DNA of 64,000 nt from assembly GCA_900316935.1 (NCBI GenBank), contig ONEW01000003.1, positions 1 through 64,000 of the forward strand, in the 5' to 3' direction. The notes beneath the pieces are model-generated. The model saw only the letters and a program-made list of their open reading frames with translations, had not been told where the DNA came from and ran no database searches. A program made the position numbers and the translations under genes. Shown here piece after piece: positions 45,064-54,591 of this stretch. Source of the DNA: an uncultured Selenomonadales bacterium. Lineage in GTDB: Bacteria; Bacillota; Negativicutes; Acidaminococcales; Acidaminococcaceae. Position 1 is the first letter of the stretch, and each line of letters begins with the position of its first letter.

Positions 45064-45097
45064 AAAAAAGGAGGCGGATTCACTGTTCCGCCTCCTT
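45064..45097 (-). terminator. Terminator of the exported protein gene at 45122
   Basis: AAGGAGGCGGA (45068-45078) pairs perfectly with TCCGCCTCCTT (45087-45097). Six T follow on the minus strand. Confidence 0.9.
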
Positions 45098-45121
45098 CCC
45101 TGTCCGTTTTCAATTCATCCT

Positions 45122-46807
45122 TCAAGACGCGAACAAGGACGCATCCTTCACAAAGTTGTCCAGGTTCTCCTGGTCGACGGAAGCACGGTGGACGGCCTCC
45201 TCATCCTGGAATCCCGCTTCGAGGATCCGGTCCGCGAACACGACCTGGCTGCCTTCCCGGAACCAGTAGGCCGGTTCCGCTTTTTCGAAGGCATTTTTCG
45301 GCTTGCCCGTCAGGTTGATGATTTTCCGGAAGTCCGGGTTCCTGACAGTGAAAGCATCTGCCAGGGACACCTCGGCCCCGGTCCGCATGTCGAAGTTGAA
45401 AATCCGGCGGGCCACGCCGTCATCGGGCAGGCGCCGCCCCGCTTCGATGCAGAGCAGGTTCTTGCCGGCGTACTTCACCTGGTACGCCCGTTCCCCGTCG
45501 GCGCGGCCTTCGTGCAGCCACCCGTCCAGCGCATCGTTGACGCGGTTCTGGATTTCCGGGCTGCCACTGACGGAAACGACGGGCCACTGGATGACCCGTT
45601 CGCCGACCCAGGCCGTCTGCGGATAGAGGCGCCAGTCACCGGCGGCCGCGGTCTGCACCAGGGCAGCCTCTGTATCTTTCTTGCCGCGGGGGCCGGGCTG
45701 CCAGGACACGTCCACAGGAGTCCAGGAGCCGTCTTCCCCTCCGGACCAGCGCACACGGAGTGTGCCCAGGACGGATTTCTTGTCTGCCGCCAGCACATCC
45801 TGCGTCGTAAACAGCTGACCGAGCCAGGCCGACAGCGAGGTGACGGACGTCACATGGGGGTGCAGGTAAGGCCGTGCTATGCCCCCGTCTTCCCCGTACA
45901 CTCCCAGCACGTTTTCCGCCCGCCCCGTGAACTCCAGGGCCGACGTCACGGCGCGGCCGGGGATTTTCACGGCCACGCGGTACCGGTAATCCGGCAGGTA
46001 GGCCGCATCCGCTGTGATACCCAGGCTGTCCACGCCTGTAAATTCCACAACCGCCTTCTTCGGCTGCGTGAAATTGAGCAGGCGCCCGTCCACGGCGCCT
46101 TCGCTGCCGCCCCGCCCCGCCAGGAGCAGGATGCGGTCATAGCCGTCGTCTTTCGCCCGGGACTGTTTCTGCTCCCTGGCAAAGAGTCCGTCCACGGCCT
46201 TCTGCGATTCCTCGTTCAGCCGGACCATTTCCTTGTCCATGGCGTCCATGCGTTCCTGGAACTCCTTCCGGTCCTTCATCATATCCTTCAGGAAGGCCTT
46301 CTGCTCTTCCGTCATGATATCCTGCATTTCTTCGAGCAGGGACTGCTGCGACCGCTCCACGGCCTTCTGCCGTTCCCTGATCAGGGTCTCCATATCCGTC
46401 TCGTTACGGGTCGACATCATGGTTTCGCCTTTTTGGCGGGCCGGGTTGGGCGCGGCCTCGGACCCGTCCGTCTTCCGGGCCGCCCCGTCCTTCGCCTCTG
46501 CGTTCCGGTCGGCCTCTTCCATGGCCTTGCGGGATGGCACGCGGCGCAGCAGACAGTTGTATCCGCCGTTCAGGTCCGGGTTCCAGACTCCCAGCAGATC
46601 ACCCCCGGCGTTGCGCACCACGACCAGCAGATGCTGGTAATAGTTGCTGTCGCCGGGCATCTTGTCGCCCTGCAGTTCCACCGTTTCCACCGCGCTGTCG
46701 CCGGTCACGTCGGCCTGCACGGAAGCCAGCGTCGCTGCAAACGCCCCGGACACCGGTGCCTGCAGTAAAAAGGCGGCCCCCATCGTCAATGCAAGTTTCT
46801 TCCACAT
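45122..46807 (-). CDS. Large exported protein, unknown function, with C-terminal DUF3298-like region
   Basis: 561 aa. A signal peptide (MWKKLALTMGAAFLLQ...) covers residues 1-26. Residues about 95-190 form a strongly charged coiled-coil stretch rich in Glu, Lys, Arg, Met and Gln. Residues 200-340 are beta-rich and 400-561 resemble DUF3298/RsiV-type domains (RIFNFDMRTGAEVSLADAF, PAYWFREGSQVVFADR). I do not know the role. A reading frame open to 47431 runs back through the SLC13 gene, but the signal peptide marks 46807 as the start. Its GAGGT site is weak and distant. A strong terminator follows. Confidence 0.7.
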   Translation of the reverse strand: MWKKLALTMGAAFLLQAPVSGAFAATLASVQADVTGDSAVETVELQGDKMPGDSNYYQHLLVVVRNAGGDLLGVWNPDLNGGYNCLLRRVPSRKAMEEADRNAEAKDGAARKTDGSEAAPNPARQKGETMMSTRNETDMETLIRERQKAVERSQQSLLEEMQDIMTEEQKAFLKDMMKDRKEFQERMDAMDKEMVRLNEESQKAVDGLFAREQKQSRAKDDGYDRILLLAGRGGSEGAVDGRLLNFTQPKKAVVEFTGVDSLGITADAAYLPDYRYRVAVKIPGRAVTSALEFTGRAENVLGVYGEDGGIARPYLHPHVTSVTSLSAWLGQLFTTQDVLAADKKSVLGTLRVRWSGGEDGSWTPVDVSWQPGPRGKKDTEAALVQTAAAGDWRLYPQTAWVGERVIQWPVVSVSGSPEIQNRVNDALDGWLHEGRADGERAYQVKYAGKNLLCIEAGRRLPDDGVARRIFNFDMRTGAEVSLADAFTVRNPDFRKIINLTGKPKNAFEKAEPAYWFREGSQVVFADRILEAGFQDEEAVHRASVDQENLDNFVKDASLFAS

Positions 46808-46930
46808 AAACAATCTGATTACCTCGATTTGTAAAAACTGACGGACCTGCCAGTCCATCATCATCTTATTATAACAAGTTTGCCCTATCATTTGTGAAAA
46901 ATCTTGCACGGGATTGTTACAAAACTGTAA

Positions 46931-46975
46931 CAAAAAAGACGGCCCGTAACGAAATTTGCGGACCGCCGGGCAGGT
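46931..46975 (-). terminator. Probable terminator of the SLC13 carrier gene
   Basis: GGCCCG pairs with CGGACC (one mismatch) plus outer GC pairs, followed by TTTTTTG on the minus strand. The hairpin is imperfect. Confidence 0.5.
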
Positions 46976-46986
46976 TATACCGTGCC

Positions 46987-48396
46987 TTACAGGCTGGAAA
47001 AATAAGGGAGGAGCCTCATGCAGGCATAACAGACAAGCGCCGTCATGACGACATTCAGCAAGGTCAGCTTGATGCCTTCCCGAATCTGGACGCCCGCGTC
47101 GAGGCCGAAGGAGACGGGAATCGCGCGGGTCGATACCGGCAGCACGTAAGCGCAGCTCTGGGCCACGATGGTGCAGAGCACGTAGGGGACGGGGTTCAGG
47201 GACAAGGCCTGGCAGATGCTCGTCACGACAGGAATGGAGATGGACGCCGCCGCCGTATTGCTCGAGATTTCGGCCATGAGGGTCGTAAAGGCCGCGAAGA
47301 CGAGGAGCGTCACAATGCCGCCGTCCAGGTGCATGCCGGCGATGAGGACGGCCAGTCTGCCCACGGCGCCGGTCTGGATGATCATCTGGCCCAGGGCGAT
47401 GCCGCTGGCGAAAAGGAAATACATACCCCACATAGCGTGGCTTTCGGCGTATTTCCAGTCCAGCATGACCCGGCCCTTTTCATCCTTCAGGACGAAGGTC
47501 AGCAGGCCCAGCAGCAAAAAGCAGTAGGCCGGTTTCATGGCCGGCAGGATGTCCGCGAACAAGGGCCGCGCAAAGGCCAGGATGGTGGCCAGGACAAACA
47601 GCGTCAGGGCGGTTTTTTCCCCTTTCTTCATGGGGCCGAATCCGGCATACGTCCGGCGGAAGAATTCGCGGCTTCCGTTCAGCTCCTTTGCCGGCAGTTT
47701 CAGGCGCCACAGGAAGAGCAGGTTCAGGAGGAACACGCAGGCCAGGATCGGCAGGAACCGCACGACCCAGTCCAGGTACATGAACTCGTGGCCCGTCATC
47801 TTTTCTATGTAACTGATGGCCACCAGGTTGGCACTGCTGCCTATCGGCGACCCGAACCCGCCGAACCCGGACCCCCAGCCGATGGCCAGGAAGATCGGCA
47901 CGGCCAGCCTGCTCTTCCGGATATCCTGTTCCCCGACGAAATGGAACATCGCGACGGCGATGGGGCAGAAGATTTCCGCGACCACCACGTTCGGCAGGAA
48001 GATGGACAGCCCCGCCGAGGCCAGCAGCCAGACGAAGATCTGCTGCTTCATGGACGGCCCGATGGCACACAGGGCCTTCACGGACACGCGTTTGTCGAGC
48101 CCTGTCAGGGTCCAGGTCATGCAGATCATGTCCGACCCCAGGAGCAGGACCACGATTTCCGAAAAATACTTGCTGATGACGACGCTGTTCGGCACCAGGG
48201 CAAACCAGGCGTTGATGACGATGGGCAGCAGCGAAGTCACGGAGATGGAGACAGGCCGGAAAATCCACCACGCCGCCATCCAGACCGCCGTCGCCAGGGC
48301 CGTGGCGCCCTTGAAGCCGAAAGACTCCCGCAGCAGCACGACCGTCAGGGCGAACAACACAGGGCCGGACAGCAATGCCGCCGTCCTCTTATTCAT
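46987..48396 (-). CDS. SLC13/DASS-family anion symporter
   Basis: 469 aa with about 12 membrane helices. Two re-entrant-loop signatures of the family are visible: GSPIGSSANLVAISY near residue 195 and EISSNTAAASISIPVVTS near 385. These carriers import di- or tricarboxylates (or sulfate) with sodium, or exchange them. The ATG at 48396 has an AAGGAGGGG site. It is divergent from a LysR regulator 153 bp away, a common arrangement for regulated organic-acid uptake; substrate and control by that LysR are inferred. Confidence 0.82.
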   Translation of the reverse strand: MNKRTAALLSGPVLFALTVVLLRESFGFKGATALATAVWMAAWWIFRPVSISVTSLLPIVINAWFALVPNSVVISKYFSEIVVLLLGSDMICMTWTLTGLDKRVSVKALCAIGPSMKQQIFVWLLASAGLSIFLPNVVVAEIFCPIAVAMFHFVGEQDIRKSRLAVPIFLAIGWGSGFGGFGSPIGSSANLVAISYIEKMTGHEFMYLDWVVRFLPILACVFLLNLLFLWRLKLPAKELNGSREFFRRTYAGFGPMKKGEKTALTLFVLATILAFARPLFADILPAMKPAYCFLLLGLLTFVLKDEKGRVMLDWKYAESHAMWGMYFLFASGIALGQMIIQTGAVGRLAVLIAGMHLDGGIVTLLVFAAFTTLMAEISSNTAAASISIPVVTSICQALSLNPVPYVLCTIVAQSCAYVLPVSTRAIPVSFGLDAGVQIREGIKLTLLNVVMTALVCYACMRLLPYFSSL

Positions 48397-48549
48397 AAAG
48401 ACCCCTCCTTCCCTTTTCCTTTGCACTTTCATTATACCGCCTTACATTATCGAAATAAAACTGTTATAATTTGTTCATACTACAGTATTTTTATTGTGCA
48501 AGATGTCCCGGTGCGCAGCACCCGGAAAGGTTCGGAAAGAAGGCTTACC

Positions 48550-49482
48550 ATGAACTTCCTGACAATGGATTATTTCACGGCGTTGGCGGAAGAGCGCAAC
48601 TTCACCCACGCCGCCATGCGGCTGCACATTACGCAGCAGACCCTGAGCGCCCACATCGCCGCCCTGGAAAAGGAGGTCGGCGCGCCCCTCTTCGTGCGCC
48701 ACGTGCCGCTGGAACTGACCTATGCCGGCCAGGTCTTCTACCGCTATGCCGCCGACATCCAGAAAGATTACCGCAGCCTGCGCCAGACCCTGGCCGGCGT
48801 GACGGACCAGGAAATCGGGGAAATCCGCATCGGGACGGCCGCCACCCGAGAACGCATCGTTCTGCCGGAACTGCTGGCCGCCTTCCAGAAACTGTATCCG
48901 CGCATCCGCTTCCTGTTGACCGAAGGTTCGAACCTGAACCTGCGCCAGCGCCTGCTGGACGGCCAGATCGACCTGGCCATCGCCCTCTTCGGGAAATCCG
49001 TCCCGGGTCTGGAACTGCATCCATTTTATAAGGAAAAGATCGTCCTCGTCTGCTCCGCCGCCCTTTGGGGAAAAACCGCTCCGGAAGCCGGCCTGGAAAA
49101 GGATACGGAAGCCGTTTCGGACACACCGGCCTGGCGGGCCTTCCTGCAGCAGTGCCCCGTGCTTCTCAACGGGGACACCAATATCGCCGGCCAGACAGCC
49201 CGCCGCTTATTTTCCCGTTACGGTGTCCAGCCGGACATCCGCATCGAATCCAACAATCTGGAAACCCTTCTCTCCCTGTGCGTCCTCGGCACGGGCGCCA
49301 TGTTCAGCCCGGACAACCTCGTCGCGCGGCTCCTGCAGCCGGACGAAGCGCAGCGCGTACGCATCTTCGCCCTGCCGGACGCATCCTACACCATTTCCTT
49401 CGGCTGCAGGCGGCACCGGGACCGGTGGATCATGCTGGACCGGTTCATGAAATTTGCGAGGGAGAAGATGGGAACGCGGTAA
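48550..49482 (+). CDS. LysR-family transcriptional regulator
   Basis: 310 aa. The helix-turn-helix is in FTHAAMRLHITQQTLSAHIAALEKEVG (residues 18-44) and the effector domain starts near 92 (GEIRIGTAATRERIVLPELLAAFQ). The start ATG has a GAAAGAAGG site. Divergent orientation suggests that it controls the SLC13-type carrier. A GC-rich hairpin without a T-run lies after the stop (49499-49519). Confidence 0.9.
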   Translation: MNFLTMDYFTALAEERNFTHAAMRLHITQQTLSAHIAALEKEVGAPLFVRHVPLELTYAGQVFYRYAADIQKDYRSLRQTLAGVTDQEIGEIRIGTAATRERIVLPELLAAFQKLYPRIRFLLTEGSNLNLRQRLLDGQIDLAIALFGKSVPGLELHPFYKEKIVLVCSAALWGKTAPEAGLEKDTEAVSDTPAWRAFLQQCPVLLNGDTNIAGQTARRLFSRYGVQPDIRIESNNLETLLSLCVLGTGAMFSPDNLVARLLQPDEAQRVRIFALPDASYTISFGCRRHRDRWIMLDRFMKFAREKMGTR

Positions 49483-49575
49483 TCCTCCCTTCCGATGACG
49501 GCCCGGTTCCAACGGGCCGGTTCCCGTCTCCCGGATTTCTCCCGGCGCAATACACTGGAAGGCCGGTTTACGGTT

Positions 49576-49624
49576 TCTTTATATCTTGTTAGAAAATCTT
49601 TAAAGCCGCCTCACGGTTTCTTTA
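49576..49624 (+). promoter_or_regulatory. Triple TCTTTA direct repeat upstream of the methyltransferase-like gene
   Basis: TCTTTA begins at 49576, 49597 and 49619, spaced 21 and 22 bp, and the first and last are part of an identical ACGGTTTCTTTA. The last repeat covers the -35 position of a -10-like TAGAAT at 49636-49641. This suits a response-regulator-type activator. Confidence 0.5.
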
Positions 49625-49726
49625 AATTAAATCGCTAGAATGATGTCAAAAAACGAGAGAGAGGTCTTGCAAATGCAATCAGCGTTACCAGGCACCATAC
49701 AGGCAAGGCCAAGGGAGGAACATGTC

Positions 49727-50335
49727 ATGACCCGTTTTTTGACGGATTACCGTACCCGTATTTCCCAGTTCGTCGGCGCATTGTTCGTTTTGCTTTACAC
49801 GGTTTCCGGGAAACTGCTTCCGGCGGAACATGCCGCCCTGTCGGGCGCCCTGTTCCTGCTGGGCTGCATCCTGGTCGGCGCCGGCGCGGTCGGACGCATC
49901 TGGTGCGCCCAGTACATTGCCGGATACAAGAACGGTGTCCTTGTCCGGGAAGGCCCCTACTCCATCTGCCGCAACCCCCTGTATTTCTTCAGTCTGCTTG
50001 GCTGCATCGGCGTCGGACTCTGCACGGAATCCCTGGTCCTGACGCTGCTGCTCGGCGCCTTGTACGCCTTGGAATATCCCCTCGTCATCCGTTCCGAGGA
50101 AGCCAGACTGTCGCGCCTGTTCGGGGCTGAATACGGGCAGTACGTCCGGGAAGTGCCCCGCTTCCTGCCCGACCTGAGCCTGTACCACGAACCGGTGGAT
50201 TACGTCGTCAAACCGAAAGTCTTCCGCCATGCCGTCCGCGATGTCATGTGGTTCATTTTCGCCGTCGGCATCCTCGAATGCATTGAAGGAATCCAGGAAG
50301 CGGGCCTGATTCCGGCGTTGCTGCAGTTATATTGA
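49727..50335 (+). CDS. Isoprenylcysteine-carboxyl-methyltransferase-like membrane protein
   Basis: 202 aa with four or five membrane segments. The SAM-binding motif of the ICMT/PEMT superfamily is clear: REGPYSICRNPLYFFSLLGCIG near residues 82-103, then RSEEARLSRLFGAEYGQYVREVPRFLP near 128-155. Bacterial members methylate lipids or small molecules in the membrane; the substrate is unknown. The ATG at 49727 has a GGGAGGAA site; an ATG at 49640 lies in the promoter region. Upstream TCTTTA repeats suggest activator control. Confidence 0.82.
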   Translation: MTRFLTDYRTRISQFVGALFVLLYTVSGKLLPAEHAALSGALFLLGCILVGAGAVGRIWCAQYIAGYKNGVLVREGPYSICRNPLYFFSLLGCIGVGLCTESLVLTLLLGALYALEYPLVIRSEEARLSRLFGAEYGQYVREVPRFLPDLSLYHEPVDYVVKPKVFRHAVRDVMWFIFAVGILECIEGIQEAGLIPALLQLY

Positions 50336-50372
50336 CACGACAACCCATCCAGAACCCGTACTGAAACACAAC

Positions 50373-50443
50373 GCCCCATGACGTCAATCCGGGGCCGGAA
50401 GCGAAGCGCTTGCGTGCCCGGATTGCTGTGTCATGGGGCTGTT
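50373..50443. terminator. Long bidirectional terminator
   Basis: GCCCCATGAC (50373-50382) pairs with GTCATGGGGC (50430-50439), with further inner pairing (CAATCCGGG with CCCGGATTG). TGTTTTA follows on the plus strand. It separates converging genes. Confidence 0.78.
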
Positions 50444-50466
50444 TTATGCAGCGGTGGAAATTCCCG

Positions 50467-51264
50467 TCATTCCTTACGCGGCGGAACCGCCGTCACCCAC
50501 TGCCGCTCCTGTTCGCCTTTTTTAAACAGGTGGGCATCGAACCACATATAGTAGAAGCGCTGGGCTGGAACGAGGCCGTAGCCGTCCTGCAGGTGGTCCG
50601 TCGTGTCGTAGGGGTCGGCGAGGATCAGGACGTCGTTGGCGTCCTGGTCGTCGCCCATGGTGTCGTACCCGATGATGACGCGCCAGTGCCCGCCCCAGTC
50701 GATGTTTTCCACCATGATGGGCGTGCCGGCCCGGAGGTTTTTCAGGACGAAGGCCCGGAACGCTTTGAAGTCCTTGGGCGACCCGTCTTTGAGGGCGTTG
50801 TGCACGATCCAGCCTTTCTGCTCAAAGTAGCGGGACATGCCGCGGGTGTTGGTGCCGGGGTCTTGCATGGCCGCCGTGTGGGTCCCCATGATTTTGGCGA
50901 TGGCCATCTCGTCGTCCGGGGCCGTGCCCAAAAAATGGGTCGTCACCGTCCAGGCGGCGGCCGGACCGCAGGTGTATTCCGTATGCTGCTGCGTGGTCCT
51001 GTACTGTTCCAGGATGGTCAGGGACCCGCCGTTCCTGAGGTTGTACACATCGACGTGTTTGAAGTACGGCGAGTCCTTCACGTCGGCCTGGTGCAGGACG
51101 GCATAAGGACCGCCGCCGTCCTGCCGGAGCAGGGCGATGATGCCGTTGGCCGCGCGCGCCAGGGGGCCCGCCTCTCCGGCATCGGCGTGCTGCAGTACGT
51201 TGAGGCCTGTCACGACGGCGGCAAGTGCCGCGGCCAGGGCAACATATTTAAGCGTGCGGGGCAT
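50467..51264 (-). CDS. Exported C39-like papain-fold peptidase
   Basis: 265 aa. One N-terminal membrane or signal segment (residues 4-24). The peptidase C39-like fold has YTCGPAAAWTVTTHFLG with the Cys nucleophile near residue 99, GGHWRVIIGYD with the His near 196 and ILADPYD with the Asp near 217. It is not fused to an ABC transporter, so it is not a bacteriocin processor of the usual kind; a role in cell-envelope proteolysis is inferred. The start overlaps the end of cca by 17 bp and has an AAGGAGGAA site, so the two are coupled. Confidence 0.8.
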   Translation of the reverse strand: MPRTLKYVALAAALAAVVTGLNVLQHADAGEAGPLARAANGIIALLRQDGGGPYAVLHQADVKDSPYFKHVDVYNLRNGGSLTILEQYRTTQQHTEYTCGPAAAWTVTTHFLGTAPDDEMAIAKIMGTHTAAMQDPGTNTRGMSRYFEQKGWIVHNALKDGSPKDFKAFRAFVLKNLRAGTPIMVENIDWGGHWRVIIGYDTMGDDQDANDVLILADPYDTTDHLQDGYGLVPAQRFYYMWFDAHLFKKGEQERQWVTAVPPRKE

Positions 51265-52888
51265 CTTCGGTTCCTCCTTTTTGCAGTTCCCGGTCAAGTT
51301 TGCGCCGGAGCAGTTCTTTCAGGGGTTCGGCGTCGTTGGCGGCGCCGCCGCTCTGCACGCGCCGAAGCAGGTATTGCAGGGCTTCGCCCACCGTCAGGGG
51401 ACTTTGCGGAGGCAGAAGTCCCTGGACATCGCTGCCGGAAAGGGCCAGGTCGCCGGTGTGGACCGGCATTTCGGCGGCGGCAATGTGCACCACTTCGCGG
51501 GCCAGGGCGCGGCCGTCGTCCAGGACGGGGTCCTGGCGGATGCCGGACCAGGTGGCGCCCATGTCGGCCAGAAAGACGGCGGCTACCTGGGCGTAGGCCT
51601 CCGCCAGTTCGGCTTCGTTGCGGAAACGGCCGCTGGCGGCTTCGCTGCGGACCCAGCGATACAAGGTGTTCTTTTTGGCAATGAGCATGGGGGCGAAGCG
51701 CATGTGGTTGGCAATGAGCCACACGGCCCGTTTCACAAAGGGACGGGCATAGCCGAGGCGGGAAAAGATTCCCTGGGCCAGTTCGGCGCTTTCCTTTTCG
51801 TGGCCGTGGTCGCTGGGCTGTCCTTCTTTATTGACGCCCCGCACGCCGGGCAGGCCTTTGGCTGCATCGTGCAGGAGCAGGGCCCAGCGCAGGATCAGGT
51901 CGCGCGGGCCGTTGTCCACGGCCTGCAGGGTGTGTTCCCAGACATCGTAGCAATGGTAGCGGGGATTCTGGTGCAGGTTCACCAGGTGGCGCAGTTCCGG
52001 CAGGACGGGCACACAGGTGTCCCGTCCGCCTTCGCGGATGCGGCAGGAACAGTCCGACAGGCCGGTGGCCACGTACAGCATCAGGCCTTTGCCGGCCGCT
52101 TTGGCCGTGAGCATCTTCTCCAGTTCCGTCCGGACCCGTTCCAGGGACAGTTCCCGGCAGCGGGAGGTATCGAACACGTAGCGTTTGCGCAGGAAGTAGG
52201 GCGTGCCGGGCATGCCGAACCCGTACGGCATGCCGGTCTCCGCCTCAAAGGCAGCTGCTTCGGCGGCGCCGCGGCGCAGGTTGTCCGCCAAGGGCTGTGC
52301 GGGATCGTAATCCCAGCGCACGCCGTCCGGTGTGTCGCCGTCTTCCACATAGGTAAAGTCGAGCTGGGCGACGAAACGGCAGGCCCGGTACATACGCAGG
52401 GCGTCTTCGGCGTAGCGCCGCCGCGGGTCGCCGACGGTACGCAGGACGCGCCGCTTCAGGTCCTGCCGGCCGCCGTAATAGTCGTAGATCCGGCCGGCCA
52501 GATCCATGGCCATGGCGTTCACCGTAAAGTCGCGGCGGGACAGGTCATCCTGCAGGTTGTCACAGAACCAGACTTCGGCGGGGCGGTGGACATCCGTACG
52601 GTAGCGTTCGCCGCGGAAGGTCGCCACTTCGACGCCGTGGCCGTCCACGACGACTACGACCACGCCCATGTTCCGGCCCAGTTTGTCCACAACCTTCCAG
52701 CCGTTGCGGCCGGCAATTTCGCAGACCTGTTCCGGCCGGGCGGACGTCGTCACATCGTAATCCCCCGGTGTCAGGCCCAGGAGCAGGTCCCGCACGGCAC
52801 CGCCCACGACGTAGGCTTCCTGCCCCGCGGCCGTCAGGGCCGACAGGAGCTGCACTATATATGGAGGGAACCGTGTGAACATGACCAT
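51248..52888 (-). CDS. cca: CCA tRNA nucleotidyltransferase / poly(A)-polymerase family with HD domain
   Basis: 546 aa. The nucleotidyltransferase head has YVVGGAVRDLLLGLTPGDYDV near residues 26-46 and RRDFTVNAMAMDL near 117; the neck follows, then an HD domain (LLLHDAAKG near 345, HGHEKESAELA) and a helical tail. It adds or repairs the CCA end of tRNAs, which matters little for tRNA-Arg here as its CCA is encoded. I chose the ATG at 52888, spaced best from AAGGAAG; a longer reading to 52939 lacks a site. It is coupled to the C39-like gene. Confidence 0.88.
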   Translation of the reverse strand: MVMFTRFPPYIVQLLSALTAAGQEAYVVGGAVRDLLLGLTPGDYDVTTSARPEQVCEIAGRNGWKVVDKLGRNMGVVVVVVDGHGVEVATFRGERYRTDVHRPAEVWFCDNLQDDLSRRDFTVNAMAMDLAGRIYDYYGGRQDLKRRVLRTVGDPRRRYAEDALRMYRACRFVAQLDFTYVEDGDTPDGVRWDYDPAQPLADNLRRGAAEAAAFEAETGMPYGFGMPGTPYFLRKRYVFDTSRCRELSLERVRTELEKMLTAKAAGKGLMLYVATGLSDCSCRIREGGRDTCVPVLPELRHLVNLHQNPRYHCYDVWEHTLQAVDNGPRDLILRWALLLHDAAKGLPGVRGVNKEGQPSDHGHEKESAELAQGIFSRLGYARPFVKRAVWLIANHMRFAPMLIAKKNTLYRWVRSEAASGRFRNEAELAEAYAQVAAVFLADMGATWSGIRQDPVLDDGRALAREVVHIAAAEMPVHTGDLALSGSDVQGLLPPQSPLTVGEALQYLLRRVQSGGAANDAEPLKELLRRKLDRELQKGGTEDAPHA

Positions 52889-52939
52889 CTGCTTCCTTTC
52901 CGCGGCCCCCCGTTCCGGGCGCCGCTTCCTTGCAGTCAA

Positions 52940-52970
52940 ACAGGCCCCCGGACATTGCCCGGGGGCCTGT
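52940..52970 (-). terminator. Terminator of the leuCDB operon
   Basis: CAGGCCCCCGG (52941-52951) pairs with CCGGGGGCCTG (52959-52969). Only TTTGACT follows on the minus strand, so it is strong in stem and weak in T-run. Confidence 0.75.
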
Positions 52971-53014
52971 ACCTTATCTTATTGTAATACATTTCCGGGG
53001 CGGAACGCAATTCC

Positions 53015-54091
53015 TTACCTGGCGGCCAGCACAGCCTGCGCCACCAGTCCGCCCAGCTGCGCCGTGCTGACCTTCGTCAGGCCTGCGCCGGCCAGGTCCG
53101 GCGTGCGGTATCCGCCGGCATAGACCTTGTCCACTGCCGCTTCGATGGCATCGGCCGCCTCCGGCTTGTCCAGGGAATAACGGAACATCATGGCCGCCGA
53201 CAGGATGGTGCCCGTCGGATTGGCGATACCCTGCCCGGCGATATCCGGCGCGCTGCCGTGGATCGGTTCGTAGAGGCCCGTGCCGTCGCCGAGGCTGGCG
53301 CTGGGCAACAGGCCGATGGAGCCGCCCAAAACGGACGCTTCATCCGATAAGATGTCGCCGAAAATGTTGTTCGTCAAAATGACGTCGAACTGGGCCGGGT
53401 TGAGGACAAGCTGCATGGCGCAATTGTCCACGTAGAAATGGTTCAGTTCCACACCGGGATAATCCGTTTCCTGCATTTCCGTCACAATGCGGCGCCACAG
53501 GCGCGATTCCGCCAGCACGTTCGCCTTATCGACGGACGATACCTTGCCGCGGCGCTTTTTCGCCGCTTCGAAGGCCTTGCGGGCAATGCGTTCCACTTCG
53601 GGGCGGGTGTAGAGGTCCACGTCCGATGCCGTTTCCACGCCGTCCACGAGGGCCGCCTCATTGTGGGTACCGAAATAGATGCCGCCCGTCAGCTCGCGGA
53701 CGATAAGCAGGTCTGTGCCGGCCACGCGGTCCTCCTTCAGCGGGGACAGATGGGTCGTGAAGCGGCTGACCTTCATGGGACGCAGGTTGCAGTACAGGCC
53801 CAGGGATTTCCGGATGCGCAGCAGTCCCTTTTCAGGACGGATGGACGGATCCACGTGGTCCCATTTCGGGCCGCCAACGGCACCGAGCATGACGGCGTCC
53901 GCCGCGCGGGCCGCCTTTTCCGTCCCTTCCGGAAAGGGATCCCCGCAGGCGTCGATGGCGCAGCCGCCCAGCAGCTGCTTATCGTATTCCAGGGCAAAGC
54001 CGAACTTTTTGGCTGCCGCGTCCATGACGCTGACCGTGGCATCCATGATCTCCGGGCCGATTCCGTCGCCCGGCAGCAACACTATCTTCAT
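53015..54091 (-). CDS. leuB: 3-isopropylmalate dehydrogenase
   Basis: 358 aa. Family signatures are present: [11 protein letters not shown] at the N terminus, [10 protein letters not shown] near residue 70, [14 protein letters not shown] near 135, VDKANVL near 190, and [34 protein letters not shown] (divalent-metal Asp residues). It oxidises and decarboxylates 3-isopropylmalate with NAD+. The ATG has a GGGAGGA site and lies 14 bp after leuD. It is the last gene of leuCDB, ending at a GC-rich hairpin. Confidence 0.96.
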   Translation of the reverse strand: MKIVLLPGDGIGPEIMDATVSVMDAAAKKFGFALEYDKQLLGGCAIDACGDPFPEGTEKAARAADAVMLGAVGGPKWDHVDPSIRPEKGLLRIRKSLGLYCNLRPMKVSRFTTHLSPLKEDRVAGTDLLIVRELTGGIYFGTHNEAALVDGVETASDVDLYTRPEVERIARKAFEAAKKRRGKVSSVDKANVLAESRLWRRIVTEMQETDYPGVELNHFYVDNCAMQLVLNPAQFDVILTNNIFGDILSDEASVLGGSIGLLPSASLGDGTGLYEPIHGSAPDIAGQGIANPTGTILSAAMMFRYSLDKPEAADAIEAAVDKVYAGGYRTPDLAGAGLTKVSTAQLGGLVAQAVLAAR

Positions 54092-54105
54092 GAATGGATC
54101 CTCCC

Positions 54106-54591
54106 TCACTGTTCCAACTGGCTCTTGACGTAGTTCACCAGGCCCCCTGCCTCGCCGATATGGCGGCAGAAATCGGGCAACGGCTTCGTCCTGATCGTGA
54201 TTCCCTTGTTCTTCACCACCACCGTACCGGTCCGGGTGTCCACTTCGACATCGTCGCCGGCCTCGATCTGTTCGACCTCTTTCCCGATTTCCAGCACCGG
54301 CAGGCCGATGTTGATGGCATTGCGGTAGAAGATGCGGGCGAAGCTGTCCGCCACGATGCACTTGACGCCCTTCACTTTGAGGACGACGGGCGCGTGCTCC
54401 CGGGAAGAGCCGCAGCCGAAGTTCTTGCCGGCCACGATGACGTCGCCGGGCTGCACGTTCGGTGCGAACGATGTATCAATATCTTCCATGGCGTGTTCCG
54501 CCAGTTCCTTGAAATCTGCAATGTTCAGGTAGCGGGCCGGAATGATGACATCCGTGTCCACGTGGTCTCCATAACGCCAGATCCTGCTCAT
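54106..54591 (-). CDS. leuD: 3-isopropylmalate dehydratase small subunit
   Basis: 161 aa, the short bacterial/archaeal LeuD form. The swivelling-domain motifs [14 protein letters not shown] near residue 9 and [14 protein letters not shown] near 55 are clear. It pairs with LeuC to isomerise 2- to 3-isopropylmalate. Its ATG overlaps the leuC stop by 4 bp (ATGA), with AGGAGG in the leuC end. Confidence 0.96.
   Translation of the reverse strand: MSRIWRYGDHVDTDVIIPARYLNIADFKELAEHAMEDIDTSFAPNVQPGDVIVAGKNFGCGSSREHAPVVLKVKGVKCIVADSFARIFYRNAINIGLPVLEIGKEVEQIEAGDDVEVDTRTGTVVVKNKGITIRTKPLPDFCRHIGEAGGLVNYVKSQLEQ

Noticed and set aside
46894-48549. Long N-terminal extension of the plus-strand LysR (862 codons)
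   Set aside because: The frame is open across the antisense of the SLC13 gene, but LysR begins at 48550 with its own ribosome binding site and a normal family N terminus.
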